A DNA stretch of 7,149 bases from Actinomycetota bacterium (GTDB lineage: Bacteria > Actinomycetota > Thermoleophilia > UBA2241), in NCBI GenBank assembly GCA_003158705.1, contig PMKX01000212.1, positions 3,745 to 10,893 of the forward strand. The letters are read 5' to 3'. Shown in pieces: positions 1 through 6,446 of the stretch. Position 1 is the stretch's first letter. Every line of letters begins with the position of its first letter. The position numbers were made by a program, and so were the translations under genes. The notes beneath the pieces are model-generated. The model had not been told where the DNA came from and searched no databases. It saw only the letters and a program-made list of their open reading frames with translations.

Positions 1-1427
1 ATGCAGAGGCGGTTCTCCCAGTCGACGAACACCTCCGCCTTGCCTTCGATGACCTGCGGGTCGCTGAAGCCGGCCAGCTCGGCCTTGTAGAACGTGGCGC
101 GCAAGTGACAGGCTCCGCGCGCCGTGGTGATGTAGCCGAGGCCCATGCCCTTGAGCCTGCGCGGGTCATAGCCGGCCGGCTCCAGGCCCTTGACGTGCAC
201 GGCCACACCCTTCAGCTCCGGCAGCGCCCGCTCGACGGCCAGCACGCCGTCGGCGAACAGGGCGCCCGTACCCTCGCGCCTGATCATCTTCATCAGGAAG
301 TCGGCCACGCCCTGGGCGTCACCGAACTCGAGCTTGTCGGGGATGAGGCCGCGGTGCGAGGCCTCGATAGCCAGACCGCAGAGGTTGCCGGCCGTCATCG
401 TGTCAACGCCGTACTTGTCGCACAGGTCGTTGAGATACATGACCTCGCCGAAGTCGACGATCTCGCAAAGCCCGCCGAAGACATACAGGGTCTCGTACTC
501 CGGCCCCTCGATGGTGACGCCGGCGCGGCGATGCCCCTCGGGCACGGTGTTCTTCTTCAGACACTGGAGGATACAGGGCGGGCAGACGCCGTTCTTGGGA
601 CTGTACTTCTCGATCATGGTCTCCGTCGTGAGCGGCTCGAAATCGTCGAGGTGCCCGCGGCGCCAGTACCGCGTGGGGAAGGTGCCGGCGCCGTTGAGCG
701 TGCGCACCATGTTCACTGTGCCGCCACGCCGGTAGGCGGCCACGCCGGGGTCGTCCTTGCCGCGCTCCGCCATGTCTTTGATCAGCGCCTTGAAGTCGTC
801 CGGACGCGCGACCTCCACCGGCTTGCTGCCGTGGAAGACCAGACCTTTGACGTTCTTGGAGCCCATGACGGTACCGCTGCCGCCGCGCCCGAGGCTGTGC
901 CATTTGTTGTTCTCGATGCAGGCGAAGCGCACCAGGTTCTCGCCGGCGGGGCCGATCACGCAGGCTTGCGCCTTGGGGCCGGTGCGCTCGACCAGCTTCT
1001 GCTCGGCCTCGTAGGTGTCGAGACCCCACAGGTCGGCCGCGGGGTGGATGGTGGCCCCGCCTTCTGAGACCTCGACGTAGACGGGGCTGGCGGCCTTGCC
1101 CTCGAGGATGACGACCTTGTAGCCGGTCTTGGCGAACTGCGGCGTCACGTTGCCGCCCGAGTAGCACTCGCCGTAGCCACCGGTAAGCGGCGAGAGGAAG
1201 TAGACGGAGTAGCGGTTGCTGCCGAACATGGCCGTGCCCGCAAGCGGACCGACACAGAAGATGAGCTTGTTCTGCGGGCTCAGCGGGTCGACGTCAGGCC
1301 CGATCTCCTCTAGAAGCAAGTGGCTGCCGACGCCCTTGGCGCCGATGTAGTCACGGATGAGTTCGGGCGCCAGTGTCTCTTCTTTGACGGCGCCGGAGCT
1401 GAGGTCCACACGCAGAAGATCGCCCAT
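1..1427 (-). CDS. Aldehyde:ferredoxin oxidoreductase, tungsten-dependent (C-terminus beyond left edge)
   Basis: AOR-family enzymes oxidise aldehydes to carboxylic acids with a tungsten (or molybdenum) bis-pterin cofactor and one 4Fe-4S cluster, passing electrons to ferredoxin in the cytoplasm. Reading inward from ATG 1427 gives 475 uninterrupted residues, beginning MGDLLRVDLSSG. Visible landmarks are GRGGSG at residues 180-185, followed by the family-typical VMGSKN stretch; the cluster motif CPPCILQC with Cys282, Cys285 and Cys289; the EGPEYET segment at 307-313; and GACHLRAT with His441. The Cys spacing and numbering lie about six residues below those of the Pyrococcus furiosus enzyme (Cys288/291/295, His448). 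Family length is about 600, so roughly 130 residues are missing, and the fourth cluster cysteine should fall just outside the window. The start is well supported by TAAGGAG six bases upstream. It follows ald on the same strand after 127 bp. Family assignment is firm; the aldehyde substrate and physiological direction cannot be read from sequence. Confidence 0.95.
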   Translation of the reverse strand, partial: MGDLLRVDLSSGAVKEETLAPELIRDYIGAKGVGSHLLLEEIGPDVDPLSPQNKLIFCVGPLAGTAMFGSNRYSVYFLSPLTGGYGECYSGGNVTPQFAKTGYKVVILEGKAASPVYVEVSEGGATIHPAADLWGLDTYEAEQKLVERTGPKAQACVIGPAGENLVRFACIENNKWHSLGRGGSGTVMGSKNVKGLVFHGSKPVEVARPDDFKALIKDMAERGKDDPGVAAYRRGGTVNMVRTLNGAGTFPTRYWRRGHLDDFEPLTTETMIEKYSPKNGVCPPCILQCLKKNTVPEGHRRAGVTIEGPEYETLYVFGGLCEIVDFGEVMYLNDLCDKYGVDTMTAGNLCGLAIEASHRGLIPDKLEFGDAQGVADFLMKMIRREGTGALFADGVLAVERALPELKGVAVHVKGLEPAGYDPRRLKGMGLGYITTARGACHLRATFYKAELAGFSDPQVIEGKAEVFVDWENRLC

Positions 1428-1433
1428 TCTTCG

Positions 1434-1440
1434 CTCCTTA
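1434..1440 (-). promoter_or_regulatory. Ribosome binding site of the AOR gene
   Basis: The minus strand reads TAAGGAG, then six bases (CGAAGA), then ATG. This is a near-ideal Shine-Dalgarno and fixes the AOR start at 1427. The site abuts the 13-bp palindrome at 1441-1453, so protein binding or RNA folding there could affect translation as well as transcription. Confidence 0.85.
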
Positions 1441-1453
1441 GACCAATCTGGTC
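1441..1453. repeat. 13-bp palindrome beside the AOR ribosome site (possible operator)
   Basis: GACCA-ATC-TGGTC is a perfect inverted repeat with 5-bp arms and a 3-bp centre, immediately upstream of the AOR Shine-Dalgarno. Its size and position suit a dimeric repressor such as a GntR- or PucR-type protein, but no specific regulator can be named. As RNA it would be a weak 5-bp stem with a 3-nt loop. Confidence 0.4.
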
Positions 1454-1464
1454 GCTTGGATGCA

Positions 1465-1498
1465 GAGCCACGGCCGACCACAGCGGCCACCGTGGCTC
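1465..1498 (-). repeat. 9-bp-arm inverted repeat in the ald-AOR gap
   Basis: GAGCCACGG (1465-1473) is perfectly complementary to CCGTGGCTC (1490-1498), with a 16-base loop that itself contains two GGCC tetramers. It lies between ald and the AOR gene, in the direction of their transcription. No T-run follows on the minus strand, so it is not a textbook intrinsic terminator. It may be an attenuating or mRNA-processing hairpin in the intercistronic region, or an operator. Confidence 0.4.
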
Positions 1499-1523
1499 CA
1501 TTGAAGCATGTCGCGCGTTCCCC

Positions 1524-1541
1524 GGCCAGTGCCGACTGGTC
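1524..1541 (-). terminator. Possible weak hairpin just after ald
   Basis: GGCCAGT (1524-1530) and ACTGGTC (1535-1541) pair around a 4-base GCCG loop, with one imperfect pair. The hairpin begins 13 bases after the ald stop codon. No T-tract follows. It could reduce read-through from ald into the AOR gene, but the stem is short and the call is tentative. Confidence 0.25.
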
Positions 1542-1554
1542 GACCCACGACCCG

Positions 1555-2667
1555 CTAGACCAACGCTTTGTCCAAGGGGGTGTAGGGCAGAGCGTGCGCC
1601 TCAGCCACCGAGGGGATCGTGAGCTTGCCGCGGTACAGGTTGACGCCCAACGCCAACGACGGGTCTTCGCGCACGGCCGCCTCGAAGCCCTTGGTGGCGA
1701 TGGTGACACCGTAGGGCAACGTGGCGCCGGTCAAGGCCATGGTCGACGTGCGCGCCACGGCGCCGGGCATGTTGGCCACACAGTAGTGGATGATGCCGTC
1801 GACGACGAACGTGGGCTCGCTGTGCGTGGTGGGCTTGGACGTCTCGAAGCAGCCGCCTTGGTCGATGGCTACGTCCACCAGCACCGAGCCCGGCCTCATG
1901 CTCTTGAGCATGGACCGCTTGACGAGGTGCGGGGCTTGAGCGCCGCCCGGCAGCAACACGGCACCGACGACCAGGTCGGCATCCTCCAGCGCCTCCTCGA
2001 CCGCCGCCTCGTTAGAGAGCACCGTCTCCACACGGCCGCCGAAGATGTCGTCCAGATAGGCCAGCCGGTCGGCGTTCATGTCGAGGACCATCACGCGGGC
2101 GCGCATGCCCACCGCCATCTTGGCCGCGTTCACGCCGACCGTGCCACCACCGATGATGACCACCTTGCCCGGCGCCACACCGGTGACGCCGCCCAGCAGC
2201 ACGCCCGAACCGCCGTGGTTCTTCTGCAGGTGTGTGGCGCCGGCCTGGATGGCCAGGCGGCCGGCGACCTCGCTCATGGGGGCGAGCAGCGGATGGCCGT
2301 GCTCAGTCTCGATAGTCTCGTAGGCGATGGCGCGCACGCCGGTCTTGAGGAGTCCTTCGGTGAGCTTTCTGTCGGCGGCCAGGTGCAGATACGTGTACAG
2401 GATCTGACCGTCGCTGAACTTGGGCCACTCCTGCTTCAGGGGTTCCTTGACCTTGACGATCATCTCCGCCTTGGCGAACACGTCGGCTGCCGGTGCCATC
2501 TTGGCGCCGGCCTCGGTGTAAGCGGCATCGGCAAAGCCGGAGCCGACGCCGGCGTCCTTTTCGACCAGCACCTCATGGCCGGCGCGGACGAGCTCGCGTA
2601 CACCGATCGGAGTGACGGCGACCCGGTACTCCTCGTTCTTGATCTCCTTGGGTACACCGACGATCAT
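1555..2667 (-). CDS. ald: Alanine dehydrogenase (NAD-dependent)
   Basis: This cytoplasmic enzyme reversibly deaminates L-alanine to pyruvate and ammonia with NAD+. The 370-residue product has the usual family length and aligns end to end, from memory, with the Mycobacterium tuberculosis enzyme. Expected active-site residues are present: Arg15 in EYRVA, Lys74 in VKVKEP, His95 in YLHLAA, and Asp269 in VDVAIDQGG. The nucleotide-binding fold shows GGGTVG at 173-178, with Asp196 at the end of the second strand (VMVLD), which suits NAD rather than NADP. Start ATG 2667 is preceded by AAGGAGGA at good spacing. The gene is divergent from the serine hydrolase gene and sits 127 bp upstream of the AOR gene on the same strand. 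Nothing suggests truncation or loss of function. Alanine catabolism is likely, though ammonia assimilation in the reverse direction is possible. Confidence 0.97.
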   Translation of the reverse strand: MIVGVPKEIKNEEYRVAVTPIGVRELVRAGHEVLVEKDAGVGSGFADAAYTEAGAKMAPAADVFAKAEMIVKVKEPLKQEWPKFSDGQILYTYLHLAADRKLTEGLLKTGVRAIAYETIETEHGHPLLAPMSEVAGRLAIQAGATHLQKNHGGSGVLLGGVTGVAPGKVVIIGGGTVGVNAAKMAVGMRARVMVLDMNADRLAYLDDIFGGRVETVLSNEAAVEEALEDADLVVGAVLLPGGAQAPHLVKRSMLKSMRPGSVLVDVAIDQGGCFETSKPTTHSEPTFVVDGIIHYCVANMPGAVARTSTMALTGATLPYGVTIATKGFEAAVREDPSLALGVNLYRGKLTIPSVAEAHALPYTPLDKALV

Positions 2668-2670
2668 CGC

Positions 2671-2680
2671 GTCCTCCTTG
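2671..2680 (-). promoter_or_regulatory. Ribosome binding site of ald
   Basis: The minus strand carries CAAGGAGGAC just ahead of the ald ATG, about five bases from the end of the AAGGAGG core to the start codon region. It is the strongest Shine-Dalgarno in the window and supports high expression of ald from this start. Confidence 0.85.
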
Positions 2681-2703
2681 TCATTTCACGACGGTTGGCC
2701 TAC

Positions 2704-2731
2704 GGCTGCTTGTCCGAGAGAGCAAGCGGCC
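2704..2731 (-). repeat. Imperfect hairpin in the ald leader
   Basis: GGCTGCTTG (2704-2712) and CAAGCGGCC (2723-2731) form a 9-position stem with one imperfect pair and a 10-base loop. If ald starts from the promoter suggested at 2747-2773, this element lies within its ~70-nt 5' leader. It includes one of the two GCTGCTTGTC direct repeats. Its role is unknown; leader folding or a protein-binding site are both possible. Confidence 0.3.
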
Positions 2732-2746
2732 GGCACGGTCCTTCGC

Positions 2747-2773
2747 ATTCTACGCCGAGCCGCTGCTTGTCGA
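2747..2773 (-). promoter_or_regulatory. Candidate sigma-70-type promoter of ald
   Basis: On the minus strand TCGACA (2773-2768, 5 of 6 matches to TTGACA) is followed, after 15 bases, by TAGAAT (2752-2747, 5 of 6 matches to TATAAT). The spacing is two bases shorter than ideal. Transcription would begin near 2740, giving a leader of about 70 nt before ald. The -35 box overlaps the second GCTGCTTGTC repeat, which would let a bound protein act on this promoter. Confidence 0.4.
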
Positions 2774-2802
2774 GTCGGCGGAGTAGCCCGGGTGAAGCCC
2801 AC

Positions 2803-2811
2803 TGCTATATG
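2803..2811 (+). promoter_or_regulatory. Candidate extended -10 element for the serine hydrolase gene
   Basis: TGCTATATG resembles an extended -10 (TGnTATAAT) with 4 of 6 core matches, in the only notably A/T-rich patch of this intergenic region. A start near 2818 would give a leader of about 35 nt before ATG 2853. I see no convincing -35 box at normal spacing, so the assignment rests on the extended -10 alone. Confidence 0.3.
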
Positions 2812-2852
2812 TTTATCACATCAGCCAAGACGCCAGTCGGGGGTCGACGACC

Positions 2853-3872
2853 ATGCCTGAAGCTGCCGAGCACCACGTGCCGGACGATATCCGCCGTGTC
2901 GTCGCCGATCTCGGTGGGACGGTCGGGGTGGCGGCTCGCAACCTGGTGACCGGCGACACCGTGCTTCTCAATGCCGACGAGCCCTTCCCCATGGCGAGCG
3001 TGTTCAAGATCCCCGTCATGGTCGAGGTGATGCGCCAGGTGGACGGCAACACCATCGCCCTGGACGAGCGCATCATCCTCCAGGAGGACGACAAGAGCCC
3101 CGGCAGCACGCTCATCCACTGCCACGCCGGCCTGCAGCCGACGGTGCGCGATCTGCTCTACCTGATGATCACTTTGAGCGACAACACGGCCACCGACATG
3201 CTCTGGCGGCGGGTGGGCATCGAGCGCGTCAACGAGACCATGCGTGACCTCGGCCTGCAGTCGATCGACTGCTTCATGCCGGGGCGCGAGTTCTTTCTCC
3301 TCGAGCTCGGCATGGGGTCGGACTGGTCAGGCTTGAGCGGGCCGCAGATCATCGCTCGCTGGCGTGAGCTCGACACCGACCCCCAGACCCGCCGACGTGT
3401 GTACGACCGGCTGCTCGACGAGCATCGTCACCTGACCGGAGCCGAGTTCGGGCGCCTCTACGACGAGCGTTGGGGACTCGACGGCAACAACGACTACGCC
3501 GACTCGTTCGCCGTCGACCAGGCACTCGACAACCCCGGCTCGCCGCGGGACATGATGGAGCTGCTGGCGATGATCGCCGAGAGTCGCTGCGCCTCGCCGC
3601 CCTCCTGCCGGCTCATGATCGAGATCCTGCTGCGTCAGGAGTGGCGCGAGAAGATACCGGCCGGCCTGCCGCCCGGGACACGGGTGGGCAACAAGACGGG
3701 CGGCGTGGCCGGCACCAGCAACGACGCCGCGCTCTTCTACCTGCCAGACGGCGCTCCCGTGTCGCTGGTCGTCTACTGCAAGGGGCTGGACGCGGAGCAG
3801 ACAGAACGCGCGCCGGCGGCTATCGCCGCCATCGCGCGCGCCGTCTGGACGCGCTTCGGCGGCGGCGCATGA
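2853..3872 (+). CDS. Class A beta-lactamase-fold serine hydrolase, cytoplasmic, with large insertion
   Basis: The 339-residue product has the three motifs of class A beta-lactamase/penicillin-recognising serine hydrolases: SVFK (nucleophile Ser49, Lys52), SDN at 109-111, and KTG at 281-283. Ser49 to SDN is 60 residues, as in class A enzymes. SDN to KTG is 172 against 104, so about 68 extra residues lie between roughly 150 and 228. Glu146 sits 37 residues after Ser109, close to the general-base Glu166 position, but the usual following Asn is Leu150. No signal peptide or membrane segment is visible; the protein begins MPEAAEHHVPDDIRRVVADL. ATG 2853 is the only start candidate before an in-frame stop at 2793; the ribosome site is weak (GGGGG). 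It is followed after 49 bp by the SDR gene. Hydrolysis of an amide or ester is likely; true antibiotic resistance is doubtful given the cytoplasmic location. Confidence 0.85.
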   Translation: MPEAAEHHVPDDIRRVVADLGGTVGVAARNLVTGDTVLLNADEPFPMASVFKIPVMVEVMRQVDGNTIALDERIILQEDDKSPGSTLIHCHAGLQPTVRDLLYLMITLSDNTATDMLWRRVGIERVNETMRDLGLQSIDCFMPGREFFLLELGMGSDWSGLSGPQIIARWRELDTDPQTRRRVYDRLLDEHRHLTGAEFGRLYDERWGLDGNNDYADSFAVDQALDNPGSPRDMMELLAMIAESRCASPPSCRLMIEILLRQEWREKIPAGLPPGTRVGNKTGGVAGTSNDAALFYLPDGAPVSLVVYCKGLDAEQTERAPAAIAAIARAVWTRFGGGA

Positions 3873-3921
3873 TGGGTGTCCTCGCAGAGCGGCAGCTCAC
3901 GGCCGCGACATCGGGGTCGGC

Positions 3922-4710
3922 ATGAACGTCAGCGGGGCTCGTTGCTTGGTCATCGGCGGCGCGCGCCGCCTCGGCCGTGAGCTTGCCCTGGACCTGGCGC
4001 GTCATGAGGCCGCGGTCGTCATCAGCTCGCGAGTGCCCGGCGCCGACGCCAGCTCCACTTTGGTCCAGTTGCAGACGCTAGGCGGGCAGGCAGGCCTGGT
4101 GTACGGCGACGTCACGCGTGCCGACAGTGCCGCGCACCTCGTCGAGGACGCGACTGCGGCGCTGCACGGTCTCGACGCCGTGGTGTACGCGGCCAGCGGC
4201 CCGTTCGCGCCGGCCTCACCCGAGGAGCTCGGCGTGGCCGACTGGGACAAGTCGTTCGACGTCATTGCCAAGGGGTTCTTCCTCACCGCCCGCGCCGCGC
4301 ACCACGTGTTTGTGGCGTCCGGCGGCCGTGACGCAGGCGAGACGCAGGCGACACGCGGCGTCATCGTCGCCATCACCGACCCACTCGCCGAGAAGCCCTC
4401 GGCGGCCTTCACGGCGCACGCGGCCGCCAAGGCCGCCCAGGTCTCGCTCGTGAAGTCTCTGGCCGTGGCGTGGGCTGATGACTCGGTGCGCGTCTGCGGC
4501 CTCGCACCCGGACCGGTGGATCTGCCGGAGGATCCGCACCGCGCAGCGGCGCTGCGCGCGGCCGAGCGCGCCGCGCTCAAGCGGCTGGTCAAGCCCGCCG
4601 AAGTCGGGCAAGCCGTGCGCTTCTGCATCGAGAACGACTACCTGAACGGCGCCAACGTGACCCTCGACGGCGGGCTGCCGCCGGTGTGGGCCGGCGTACT
4701 CGAGAGTTAG
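3922..4710 (+). CDS. SDR-family (Rossmann-fold) protein with degenerate catalytic residues
   Basis: The 262-residue product is a short-chain dehydrogenase/reductase by fold. It has a nucleotide-binding IGGARRLG at 11-18, Asp63 in the YGDVT segment, AASG at 90-93 in place of NNAG, and a C-terminal NGANVTLDGG typical of FabG-like proteins. Arg16 in the glycine motif recalls pteridine-reductase-like SDRs (TGxxxRxG), and Arg37 would favour NADPH. The catalytic set is altered: the Tyr of YxxxK is His166 (HAAAK, Lys170 kept), the Ser position reads Asp153 (ITD), and the usual Asn after W108 is Ile115 or Ala116. It may therefore bind nucleotide without normal oxidoreductase activity. Start ATG 3922 has only a weak GGGG-type ribosome site. 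Spacing of 49 bp behind the hydrolase gene suggests co-transcription. Substrate unknown. Confidence 0.85.
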   Translation: MNVSGARCLVIGGARRLGRELALDLARHEAAVVISSRVPGADASSTLVQLQTLGGQAGLVYGDVTRADSAAHLVEDATAALHGLDAVVYAASGPFAPASPEELGVADWDKSFDVIAKGFFLTARAAHHVFVASGGRDAGETQATRGVIVAITDPLAEKPSAAFTAHAAAKAAQVSLVKSLAVAWADDSVRVCGLAPGPVDLPEDPHRAAALRAAERAALKRLVKPAEVGQAVRFCIENDYLNGANVTLDGGLPPVWAGVLES

Positions 4711-4714
4711 CGCC

Positions 4715-4729
4715 GCCGCGCGCAGCGGC
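4715..4729. terminator. Possible short bidirectional hairpin between convergent genes
   Basis: GCCGC-GCGCA-GCGGC forms a 5-bp all-GC stem with a 5-base loop in the 18-bp gap between the SDR and PucR stop codons, and reaches the first base of the PucR stop. Its position suits termination from both sides, but there is no T-run on either strand and the stem is short. Confidence 0.25.
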
Positions 4730-6390
4730 TACGCCTCGCGCGGCCCCTTCTGCTTCTTGGTCGACTGGTCGATGAGCTCCCGGGCTTTGAGAGCCAGCCA
4801 GAACTCCATGCGGTCCTGCGACGAGCCCAGGTCGCGAGTCGTGATCTCCTCAACACGCTTCATGCGGTAGCGCAGCGTGTGGCGATGCACATACAGCCGC
4901 TCGGCCGCCTCGCCCCAGTGGCCGTTGGCCTCCAGGAAGCAGGCCAGGCTCTTGACCAGATCGCTCGAGTTCTGCTCGTCGTACTCGTGCAGCTTGCCGA
5001 GCACACTGTCGTAGAACACCTGCAACGAGAGCGTGTCCTGCAGGCCGAGCAGCAGACCATATGAGCCCAGGTCGCCGAAGCTGGCGATAAGGCCGTCGCC
5101 GCCCTTGAGCTTGCGGATCCTGATCGCGTAGCTTGCCTCGTAGTAGCTCTGCCGCAAGTCGACCAGCGACTTGTGCGGACGTCCCAGGCCGATGGAAACT
5201 GAGATCTCGGGCAGCATCTGGGCGACCGACGCCTGTAGCTCCTCGGCAAGCACGAGCGTCTCGGCCTCACCGCCCTTGCCGGGCCGCACCAGGACGACCA
5301 CGGAATCGCTGCGCGACGCCGAGATGAAGAGCGCCTCCCGCTTGGCCAGGAACTCGTCCACGGCCCAGTGAAGGCGCTCCTTGACGTCCTGCACGGCGGT
5401 CTCGTCGCGATCGGCCACTGCGCCCGGCAAGCGCTTCACGTCGTCTATGTCGACGAGCATGATCAGATGCTCGGCCTCGGGGTCGAGCCCGAAGAAGGCC
5501 AAGCGACGGGCGATCTCCTCCTCGTAGAGATCGCTGGCGATGAGCTCGTCGAAGAAGTCTCCGGCCAGCCGCTTCTCGGTCTCGGCCACCGCTTTCTTCT
5601 TCACCAGCTCGAGCGCCGTGACGGTCACCACGTGGTGCAAGATGATGCGGTCGTAGTCGGAGAAGTCGCCACTGTCTTTGACGACGGCCAGGAAGGCGCC
5701 GATGCGGTGCGAGGCGACCACGGGGAACACCTGCACGCTCGAGCTCGCCCCCTCCAGCCCGATGGCGAAGTTCTGCCGCGTGGCACGGCGATCGGAGATC
5801 TGGCGCCACAGGTCGGCGATCAGCTCGCTGTGCACTTTGCGCCGGTAAGCGGTCTCGCAGAGCACGAGGCCGTGAAAGTCGAAGAGTACGGCCGAGCAGC
5901 CGACCAGGGCGGAGAGCGTCGCCAGGATCGCCTCGAGCCCTTTCTCCTCGAGAACGATGGTCGTGAGCTTCTCGTGCACGGCCAGGCTGCGCTGCAGAAG
6001 CGAGTACTGCTCGTTGACTATCTTTGACGACACCGCCTCGGTGATGGCGATGAACGGCACGTTGTAGGGCACCTCGAAGACCGGGAAGTTGTACTGCTCG
6101 GCGACCTTGATGATGGCCTCGGGCACCTTCTCGAGGCTGAACCCGGTGCCGATGCCCAGGCCCGACAAGTTGTGGTCGATGAGTCGCTTGAGGAACGCGA
6201 CCTGCTTGTCGTGGGCGCCGCCCATGCCATAGCCCGTGGTGAGCAGCAGCTCCCCGCCCTTGAGCCACTTGGTCGGGTCGGGGACCTCGGCGATGTGCAC
6301 CCAACGCACCGGGTTGCTCGTCGACTTGCTGCCGGCCAGCAATTTGAGACTCAGGTCGGGGATCTCGAGAATATCCTGAACCGTGATCAT
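4729..6390 (-). CDS. PucR-family transcriptional regulator
   Basis: This 553-residue protein shows the PucR architecture: an N-terminal PucR sensory domain (about 1-125, starting MITVQDILEIPDLSLKLLAG and containing GGELLLTTGYG), a central GAF-like linker region (about 140-260), a GGDEF-like CdaR domain (about 285-425, with SIGLGRPHKSLVDLRQSY and YEASYAIRIR), and a C-terminal PucR helix-turn-helix at about 484-515 (YVHRHTLRYRMKRVEEIT). Such proteins bind DNA through the C-terminal helix-turn-helix and sense small metabolites, often purine, amino-acid or other nitrogen compounds. The effector here is unknown. ATG 6390 fits the conserved domain start; AGAGGTGG lies ten bases upstream as a moderate ribosome site. 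It is on the same strand as the ABC ATPase but separated by a strong terminator, so probably has its own promoter. Likely targets are neighbouring transport or catabolic genes. Confidence 0.93.
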   Translation of the reverse strand: MITVQDILEIPDLSLKLLAGSKSTSNPVRWVHIAEVPDPTKWLKGGELLLTTGYGMGGAHDKQVAFLKRLIDHNLSGLGIGTGFSLEKVPEAIIKVAEQYNFPVFEVPYNVPFIAITEAVSSKIVNEQYSLLQRSLAVHEKLTTIVLEEKGLEAILATLSALVGCSAVLFDFHGLVLCETAYRRKVHSELIADLWRQISDRRATRQNFAIGLEGASSSVQVFPVVASHRIGAFLAVVKDSGDFSDYDRIILHHVVTVTALELVKKKAVAETEKRLAGDFFDELIASDLYEEEIARRLAFFGLDPEAEHLIMLVDIDDVKRLPGAVADRDETAVQDVKERLHWAVDEFLAKREALFISASRSDSVVVLVRPGKGGEAETLVLAEELQASVAQMLPEISVSIGLGRPHKSLVDLRQSYYEASYAIRIRKLKGGDGLIASFGDLGSYGLLLGLQDTLSLQVFYDSVLGKLHEYDEQNSSDLVKSLACFLEANGHWGEAAERLYVHRHTLRYRMKRVEEITTRDLGSSQDRMEFWLALKARELIDQSTKKQKGPREA

Positions 6391-6446
6391 CGCTTTGGGA
6401 CCACCTCTGGCAGACCCGTGCGGCCTGCCGGCTCGTCCGCTGCCGC

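Noticed and set aside
105..1067. A 320-codon plus-strand open frame opposite the AOR gene
   Set aside because: The minus strand encodes all conserved AOR motifs without interruption; the plus frame has a shadow-like composition (His, Val, Ala, Gly, Arg) and no ribosome site.
2753..2780. Inverted repeat CGCCGA...TCGGCG in the divergent region
   Set aside because: Arms are only six GC-rich bases with a 16-base spacer; this occurs readily by chance at this base composition.
1357..2949. A long plus-strand open frame (530 codons) opposite ald
   Set aside because: It lies antisense to a fully convincing alanine dehydrogenase, overlaps the starts of two other real genes, has no recognisable domain and is rich in Arg, Gly, His and Asp as expected for a GC-rich shadow frame.
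2853..3872. Antibiotic-resistance beta-lactamase
   Set aside because: There is no signal peptide, the Asn after the candidate general-base Glu is absent, and the omega-loop region is replaced by a large insertion. A resistance role is not supported.
3869..3925. Tiny frame ATG 3869 to TGA 3925 linking the hydrolase stop and the SDR start by overlaps
   Set aside because: It would give an 18-residue peptide overlapping both genes by ATGA-type junctions, but there is no ribosome site for it. It is the tail of a GC-rich shadow frame, though translational coupling cannot be fully excluded.
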